Shown here piece by piece: positions 59,106-64,000 of a stretch of DNA of 64,000 nt. The notes beneath the pieces were generated by a model that saw only the letters and a program-made list of their open reading frames with translations, was not told the DNA's origin and made no database searches. The translations under genes and the position numbers were made by a program. The stretch is from QIAW01 sp035487295 (lineage in GTDB: Bacteria; Acidobacteriota; Terriglobia; Terriglobales; Acidobacteriaceae): assembly GCA_035487295.1 (NCBI GenBank), contig DATHMH010000050.1, positions 1-64,000 on the forward strand, given 5' to 3'. Every line of letters begins with the position of its first letter. Within the stretch, counting starts at the first letter, position 1.

Positions 59106-61751
59106 ATGACATCTGTAACCCAGAAACAAACTCTATCGTTCGTTATCGTCGTTGTTTTACTAATCCCCGGATCATGCGCCTTCGCACAAAGTCCGTCGTG
59201 CGGGCAGAAAGATGATGGGCTGGTTCACATCCCACCCGGCTACAACAGCTTCACTCCACCCGTGGAAGGCCAAAGCTACGTTGACCCGCAATACGGCTGT
59301 ACCGTCACCCGCCTGACCAACAGCATGCAGGACAGCCCGCTGGTGCCACGCCACCATTACTACTCCACGCTTACGCCCTTCAATGCGAATTCCTCGCAGA
59401 TCATGGTTTTCCTGGACAGCGGGTCGAATGAAATAAGAGACCTGCGAGGCGACATCGTGGTTTCAACGGCCAGCATGCCGGGGTCGAACACAGGCGTTGA
59501 ACCTTGGGATCCTAAGAATCCCAGCGTCTTTTATTACCTGAATGGTAACCAGTTCCTGAAGGGCACGGTCTCTGGAGAAACCGTGAGCAGCACGGTCCTT
59601 CACACTTTTTCCGGGTTCAGTCAAGTGAACATCCCCGACGAAGAGGACCTAACCGATGACGGAACCAAGATCTGGCTCATCGGCAACCCGGGCAACGAAT
59701 GCGCGGGTACAGGAATTCTTTACAATCTGGCCACAGATACCGTGGTCTCCCAGTCTCTCAAGTTGACCAGCTGCCACAAGGTCCAGATCTTTCCGTCGGG
59801 AAAGATGCTCTGCACGAACTGCAACGGCAATAACATCACCATCTATAACACCGACGGCACCGTATATTGGAATCCGCCTTATAGCCAATCGGCACACGCG
59901 GAAGTGGGAACCGACCTGCGAGGTCGCGAGGTGTTGATCTCCACCGCTAACGGAACCACATCTCTCAACGCATGTGCCGATGCCTGGAGCAGCCTGACGG
60001 TCGTGGACATCAATGCCAAGACCCCGGTGAACTGCTTGATCAGCGGAATCCCCGCGTGGCATGTCAGCTATCGGGACAGCGCCTCCGGTTGGGTCGCCCT
60101 TTCATTCTTCGATCCGAATGCGTGTCCTGACTATTCGTGCTTCTTTCCCCAGAACCTGATCTCCACCTGGAACAACCTGTGGGCTCACTATAGCGAAGAG
60201 GTGATTCTGGTTAAGATCGATGGCTCTGCCATCCAGCGGCTCGTCCATCATCGTTCCCGGAGCGCGGAGTATTACTGGGCCCAGTCGCACGCCGCGATCA
60301 GTCGCGACGGCAGATTTATCCTCTTCGACAGCAACATGGGCATCAGCAACTCGGGCTTCACCAGCCCGAATCAGTACAGCGACGTTTATCTGACGACGGC
60401 ACTGGCCACGTTTTCTTCGCTGCTGATCTCACCTGCGACTGCAACTCTGAATGCGAGTGAGTCGCAGACCTTTAGCGCCGGCGGCGGCGCTTCTCCCTAT
60501 GCTTTCAGTATCGTTACCAACAACTCCGGCGGGACCATCGATGCCTTCAGCGGAGCTTACATCGCGGGCACGAAGGGCGGAGTGACGGACACGATTCGAG
60601 TGACCGATAACTCCAGCAATACCAGCAATGCTACCGTCACCGTTCTCTCCACTCTGGCGATCTCACCGCAATCAGCGTCGGTTAACTCGGGCGGATCTCA
60701 GACATTCAGCGCCAGTGGTGGTAACTCACCCTACTCCTACAGTATCGTTATCAACAACTCCGGTGGGACCATGAATGCCTCCAACGGAGCTTATACCGCA
60801 GGCGCAAAGGGCGGAGTGGCGGATACGGTCCGAGTGACAGACAATGCCGGGAATATTAGCAATGCCACCGTGACTGTTCGTGGTCCGTTGGCCATCTCTC
60901 CAGCCTCAGCATCGGTCGCCACAACCAACACCAAGACGTTCAGCGCCAGCGGGGGCATGCCTCCTTATTCTTTCAGCATTGTCACCAATCATTCCGGGGG
61001 AACAATTAATTCGTCCACGGGGGCATACACGGCAGGCGCAAACGCCGGAGTCACGGACACCGTCCGCGCCACGGATGCAGCTGGAACCACCAGCAACGCC
61101 ACAGTCGCGGTGACTGCCGCCACGTGCAGTACGATCACCAAGATTCAAGTCGTGTCGGCAGCATCGGCCTCCACGACCAGCGAGTCTGTCTCGCTCACCG
61201 AAACTGTCGGCGATCTGCTGGTGGCAGCGGTCTATTGGAATGGCTCCGACGTCACAGCAGTCTCCGACAGGTTGGGAAACGTCTGGAACAGTATCCCTGT
61301 AGAAAACAACGCCAACACCGCAACCGATGTCCGCATTTGGTATGCGCAAAACATCAAAGGTGGCGCCAACGCGGTCACCGTGACGCAGCCATGGTCGGTA
61401 AGCCTTGGTTTCTATTTGATCGAATACTCAGGCATCGCCACCAGTGGCGCTCTCGATTCCGCGACCGGCAAGATCGCTTCCGTCGCGTCTTCTGTCGCGG
61501 ACGCCGGAAATCTGACAACCAGCGGATGCCGCGACGTGGTCGTCGGCTTGTTCGCCGATACCTGGGGAAGCGGCAACATGACTCCGGGTCGTGGTTGGAT
61601 CATCCGTGGAACAGATCCCAACTTCTACTCAATGGTCGTCGACAATCTGCCCGGAGGAACGGGAACTCTCGATCCCAAGGCAGGCTTGGTCGGCTCGAAT
61701 TCGGATGCCGCATGGTCTGCCACCACCGCTGCATTCAAAGCTAAGCATTAG
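59106..61751 (+). CDS. Secreted protein: propeller-like N-half, three Ig-like repeats, lectin-like C-end
   Basis: 881 residues with a signal peptide (VIVVVLLIPGSCAFAQ). Residues about 30-435 hold a propeller-like domain with several Cys (YGCTVTRLTNSM, TNCNGNNITIYNTDG, SCHKVQIFPSG, ISRDGRFILFDSN). Three Ig-like repeats of about 77 residues follow, from 60423, 60654 and 60888, ending GAYTAGxxGGVxDTVRVTD and SNATVTV. The last 210 residues are a beta-sandwich (VSAASASTTSESVSLTETVG). It is typical of Acidobacteria surface proteins. Upstream GGAGG (59092-59096) sets the ATG 59106 start. Function unknown. Confidence 0.78.
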   Translation: MTSVTQKQTLSFVIVVVLLIPGSCAFAQSPSCGQKDDGLVHIPPGYNSFTPPVEGQSYVDPQYGCTVTRLTNSMQDSPLVPRHHYYSTLTPFNANSSQIMVFLDSGSNEIRDLRGDIVVSTASMPGSNTGVEPWDPKNPSVFYYLNGNQFLKGTVSGETVSSTVLHTFSGFSQVNIPDEEDLTDDGTKIWLIGNPGNECAGTGILYNLATDTVVSQSLKLTSCHKVQIFPSGKMLCTNCNGNNITIYNTDGTVYWNPPYSQSAHAEVGTDLRGREVLISTANGTTSLNACADAWSSLTVVDINAKTPVNCLISGIPAWHVSYRDSASGWVALSFFDPNACPDYSCFFPQNLISTWNNLWAHYSEEVILVKIDGSAIQRLVHHRSRSAEYYWAQSHAAISRDGRFILFDSNMGISNSGFTSPNQYSDVYLTTALATFSSLLISPATATLNASESQTFSAGGGASPYAFSIVTNNSGGTIDAFSGAYIAGTKGGVTDTIRVTDNSSNTSNATVTVLSTLAISPQSASVNSGGSQTFSASGGNSPYSYSIVINNSGGTMNASNGAYTAGAKGGVADTVRVTDNAGNISNATVTVRGPLAISPASASVATTNTKTFSASGGMPPYSFSIVTNHSGGTINSSTGAYTAGANAGVTDTVRATDAAGTTSNATVAVTAATCSTITKIQVVSAASASTTSESVSLTETVGDLLVAAVYWNGSDVTAVSDRLGNVWNSIPVENNANTATDVRIWYAQNIKGGANAVTVTQPWSVSLGFYLIEYSGIATSGALDSATGKIASVASSVADAGNLTTSGCRDVVVGLFADTWGSGNMTPGRGWIIRGTDPNFYSMVVDNLPGGTGTLDPKAGLVGSNSDAAWSATTAAFKAKH
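60423..61115 (+). repeat. Three tandem 231-234 base coding repeats
   Basis: Units start at 60423 (CTGATCTCACC), 60654 (CTGGCGATCTCACC) and 60888 (TTGGCCATCTCTCC). DNA similarity is visible through each unit (for example AACAACTCCGG...GGGACCAT and GCNGGCNCNAA), so they arose by internal duplication and then diverged. Confidence 0.7.
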
Positions 61752-61866
61752 AAGCGTGATACGGGAAAGATTCTTTTTCTCTATCAATACATGGAAACTG
61801 TTGTGAGAAAAAACGGGAATGTTTTTTTAGCACTCCGCGCACGGTCGGTGCGGAAGAGGTAAATCA

Positions 61867-61980
61867 CGATCGGGTGCGATGAAAAGCACTGACAACACTG
61901 GCTGATGTACTGCCTTTGCCAAAACGGGCAGTGGCATTGAAGCCATTGATTTTGACCGTGACTATCCCGGTGTCATGACC
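61867..61980 (-). pseudogene. Remnant of an Ig-like repeat domain
   Basis: On the minus strand: TGIVTVKINGFNATARFGKG then STSASVVSAF, which matches the TGTVTVxxNG...GSTSxSVxxA pattern of Ig-like repeats in large acidobacterial secreted proteins. No start codon or domain partner is present, so it is debris of a former gene. Orientation is opposite to the secreted protein at 59106. Confidence 0.4.
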
Positions 61981-62019
61981 TAGTGGACAATGCACGGGCC
62001 ATTGGTGGTGCCTCGGTTC

Positions 62020-62046
62020 CCCACACAGGCGAGCAGCCTGTGTGGG
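62020..62046. repeat. CCCACACAGGC / GCCTGTGTGGG hairpin
   Basis: A perfect 11-base inverted repeat with a five-base GAGCA loop. On the plus strand ATTTATCATTATG follows, a weak T tract, so a terminator is possible. The CACACA stem recalls the element at 42761. Confidence 0.5.
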
Positions 62047-62117
62047 ATTTATCATTATGCTCTGATAAAGATGGCCTGCGTAAAAACATGAATGCCGCTG
62101 GCGGCTGGAGGTGAATA

Positions 62118-62339
62118 ATGATTTTGTTGAAGCTGGCTCTGTTGACCTGCGCTTTTATCTTGCCATCGTTGCTCTTATAGAGCTGGCATTTTACTTATCA
62201 GGCGATTTTGCGATTGCCGCAAAACCTTGGGGCTGGGACTGTTCTCTTCGGAGTTATATGGCTCGTCTCCTTCACTTTGGCATGGCATATTTTCCGCGCG
62301 AAATTTCTTCCTCCACGCCATTCTTTCGTTCGTAGAAAT
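62118..62339 (+). pseudogene. Small two-span membrane protein gene interrupted by a stop codon
   Basis: ATG 62118 follows a strong GGAGGTGA. The first 20 codons give a hydrophobic helix (ILLKLALLTCAFILPSLLL), then TAG at 62178-62180. The same frame continues SWHFTYQAILRLPQNL and a second helix (GTVLFGVIWLVSFTLAWHIF) with a basic end. Together this looks like a roughly 70-residue two-span protein with a nonsense mutation. The 20-residue peptide alone might be made. The rest of the gap 61752-62507 holds only the Ig remnant and the hairpin. Confidence 0.4.
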
Positions 62340-62507
62340 GTTATGCCTGCCGCACGAATTCGAAACTTGAAACTGTTCTATAAATCCCCATACGCGCTGC
62401 CGCACGAGCGGCACCCCAGGTTGTGTCGGCCAACGTCCCACTCTACCCGGTCAGGTAATCCATCCGTCGCATTCGTTCCCGGCGAATCTGCTTCCCAGCA
62501 ATGCTGG

Positions 62508-63275
62508 CTAGTGTGCCATAGCAGCAGCCATGGCATCGTTGAACTTCTTGAAGAAGGCATCGTAGCCGCCGTTGGCTTCGGCGAAGCGCAGCGGCTTTAC
62601 GCGCTCTACGCAGATTTCGGTCGCGCCGGGCGAGGTCTTGAGTATGTTCATGGTCTCGGCGATGAAAGCTTTCAGCGGCATGGCGTTGGGATCTTTTGCC
62701 ATTTCCGGTCCCATCAGCTCCGTCTGCACGTACGGTGGTATGAGTTCCAGGACCTGCACGGAAGTGTCTTCGAGCTGGTAGCGCAGCGATTGGGTATAGG
62801 AATGGATGGCTGCCTTCGTGGCGCAGTAGGTTGGGGTGGTCGCCATGGGCACAAATGCCAGCCCGGATGAAACCGTCATGATCGCGGCCCGAGGCTGTGC
62901 CGCAAGCAGCGGCAGCAGCGCCGCCGTCAGGCGGATCGGCCCCAGCAGATTTGTCTCGACGATCGCCTCCGCCTCGGCAACCGCGCCACTCTGCAGAGAC
63001 TCCACATTCATAATACCTGCGTTGTGGATGACCACGTTCAGGGCCGGGTAGCCGGCCTTGAGTTGTTCCGCGAAGCTCCGGATCGCGTTTCCGTTCCCGA
63101 TATCGAGAACGGCAGACTTCATTCCCGGATTCGCCGCTACCGTCTCGTCAAGCAGCTTTTTGCGGCGGCCTGCAATGATGACCTGGTTGCCTTCAGCATG
63201 AAAAGCCTCAGCAAGAGCGCGGCCAATGCCGGAGCCCCCGCCTGTAATCAGGATGGTGTTGCCACTGATTTGCAT
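62508..63275 (-). CDS. Short-chain dehydrogenase/reductase, DltE-like
   Basis: 255 residues from ATG 63275, with AAGGAG nine bases upstream; the frame to 63317 is longer but unlike the family. Rossmann motif ITGGGSGIGRALAEAF (about 10-25), NAGIMNVES (NAG motif), catalytic Ser in MTVSSG and YxxxK in TYCATKAAIHSY are all present. LIPPYVQTELMG is the substrate loop. It reduces or oxidises a small carbonyl or alcohol with NAD(P); the DltE label is from sequence pattern only. No neighbouring pathway genes. Confidence 0.9.
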   Translation of the reverse strand: MQISGNTILITGGGSGIGRALAEAFHAEGNQVIIAGRRKKLLDETVAANPGMKSAVLDIGNGNAIRSFAEQLKAGYPALNVVIHNAGIMNVESLQSGAVAEAEAIVETNLLGPIRLTAALLPLLAAQPRAAIMTVSSGLAFVPMATTPTYCATKAAIHSYTQSLRYQLEDTSVQVLELIPPYVQTELMGPEMAKDPNAMPLKAFIAETMNILKTSPGATEICVERVKPLRFAEANGGYDAFFKKFNDAMAAAMAH

Positions 63276-63434
63276 GATCTTTCTCCTTAACTTATATCGT
63301 AGATGCAAACGCGCCAATGGAAAGCAGGTATTTTAAGAACGTCATACCTGATTACAGCAACAACCAGCTACAATGCTGTCACTCTATAGGCGATGTTTCC
63401 AGAAGTCCGAACAATCTGAAGCGGGGAGATGGGC

Positions 63435-63671
63435 ATGAGTAAGACGGTCGAATGCATCAGGTGTCATGCGCAAATGGAAGCCGGTTTCGTGGCGGATTTG
63501 GGTGAACATGGTTTCACGGACCAAAAATGGTGTCGCGGAGAGCCCAACAAGAGCTTTTGGACAGGTCTCAAGATAAAGAAGGAAGACGTGTTTCCGGTTA
63601 GAACGATGCGCTGCTCAAAATGCGGCTACCTGGAATCGTACGCGCTCGCGACGGGCGTTTCTGGCCAATGA
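63435..63671 (+). CDS. Small zinc-ribbon protein (DUF6487-like)
   Basis: 78 residues from ATG 63435; an ATG at 63429 sits right against GGGGAG, so the second start has the better spacing. Two CxxC pairs (CIRCHAQ near the start, CSKCGYLESY near the end) would hold one zinc, separated by KWCRGEPNKSFWTGL. The pattern matches a small family often annotated as PF20097. Function unknown. Confidence 0.75.
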   Translation: MSKTVECIRCHAQMEAGFVADLGEHGFTDQKWCRGEPNKSFWTGLKIKKEDVFPVRTMRCSKCGYLESYALATGVSGQ

Positions 63672-63836
63672 CAAAAATAAATCACTGAGGATGTCTCATT
63701 TACCCACGCCACGGCAAGGCATTCTCTGAAAGACTACCGAACAATCTGCGGAGCGTCTTCGATTCGCTGAGGGCACAAGGCGCAGCAGCGGCCGTCGCCG
63801 TTGCTCGCGCCAGGTGTATTTTGGAGAGACTGTGTG

Positions 63837-64000
63837 ATGAAGTGTTCCTGTGTCTTACTCACTGCCTTTTTGCGGCATGGGAGCATTCATCGCTGGTTCG
63901 TCGCCGAATGCCAGCGCGTACTTCCTGCCGGCGAAATCCACTTGGGTCAAAGACCGGGTACCATCACCGTTCTGGTTTGTCTCGGTCGCGCTGTTACGAT
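63837..64000 (+). pseudogene. Possible frameshifted membrane protein (TspO/MBR-like), cut by the window end
   Basis: ATG 63837 has GGAGAGAC eight bases upstream and starts MKCSCVLLTAFL. The more sensible sequence continues in another frame, from 63877: GAFIAGSSPNASAYFLPAKS, then STWVKDRVPSPFWFVSVALL. GAFxxGSSxN followed by L-x-x-K-x-x-W recalls TspO, but the evidence is thin. The rest of 63672-63836 shows no gene. Confidence 0.25.

Noticed and set aside
1..64000. tRNA or rRNA genes
   Set aside because: No cloverleaf with GGTTCGAATCC-type T arm or rRNA stretch was recognised by eye; a tRNAscan run would decide.

Overview
The window looks like a chromosomal segment of an Acidobacteriota bacterium, most likely class Terriglobia (Koribacter-like). 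This is inferred from gene content and family style: a pilMNOPQ block with a small HTH gene upstream, a secreted VPS10/sortilin-type propeller, a PDZ-TPR-CHAT protein, many secreted Ig-like proteins, and word-like intergenic repeats. No rRNA, tRNA, CRISPR array or intact insertion sequence was seen.

Layout. 0-4.6 kb: start of an outer-membrane beta-barrel gene (minus), then a sigma54-dependent response regulator, its sensor kinase and a proline-rich lipoprotein (plus), with a sigma54-like promoter in front of the regulator. 4.6-9.6 kb: an Lgt-like protein fused to a SAM methyltransferase, an MFS exporter, FabI, a missed 43-residue basic protein, and glutaminyl cyclase. 9.6-19.7 kb (minus): tsaE, the NAD(P)HX repair enzyme and a K+ channel overlap one another; then two amino-acid permeases; then M24 peptidase-accB-accC-thiE. 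19.7-25.6 kb (minus): pilQ, pilP, pilO, pilN, pilM and an excisionase-like HTH gene.

26-41 kb holds the cell-shape region, all minus: FecR-Ig protein, mreB, mreC, mreD, then mrdA, rodA and an RNase E/G with a very large disordered insertion in its S1 domain. Between mreD and mrdA sits about 4 kb of unrelated genes: a LysR regulator, a GNAT acetyltransferase and a three-gene ECF sigma operon. The RNase leader can hide its own ribosome binding site.

41-64 kb is a mixed accessory-like region: aldehyde dehydrogenase, secreted PDZ-TPR-CHAT protein, alanine dehydrogenase, two tiny membrane proteins, VPS10 propeller, solo LigD-type polymerase, nucleotidyltransferase, metallophosphoesterase, a decayed zeta-toxin module, SerB, a CGNR regulator divergent from an alpha/beta hydrolase, an IS66 remnant, a large secreted protein with three internal Ig-like repeats, gene debris, an SDR and a zinc-ribbon protein.

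The points most worth following up are the Lgt-methyltransferase fusion, the RNase E/G insertion plus its leader hairpin, the exported CHAT protease-like protein, the ECF operon lacking a recognisable zinc anti-sigma factor, and the unrelated-looking short tandem word repeats that follow many stop codons, one of which has entered the 3' end of serB.
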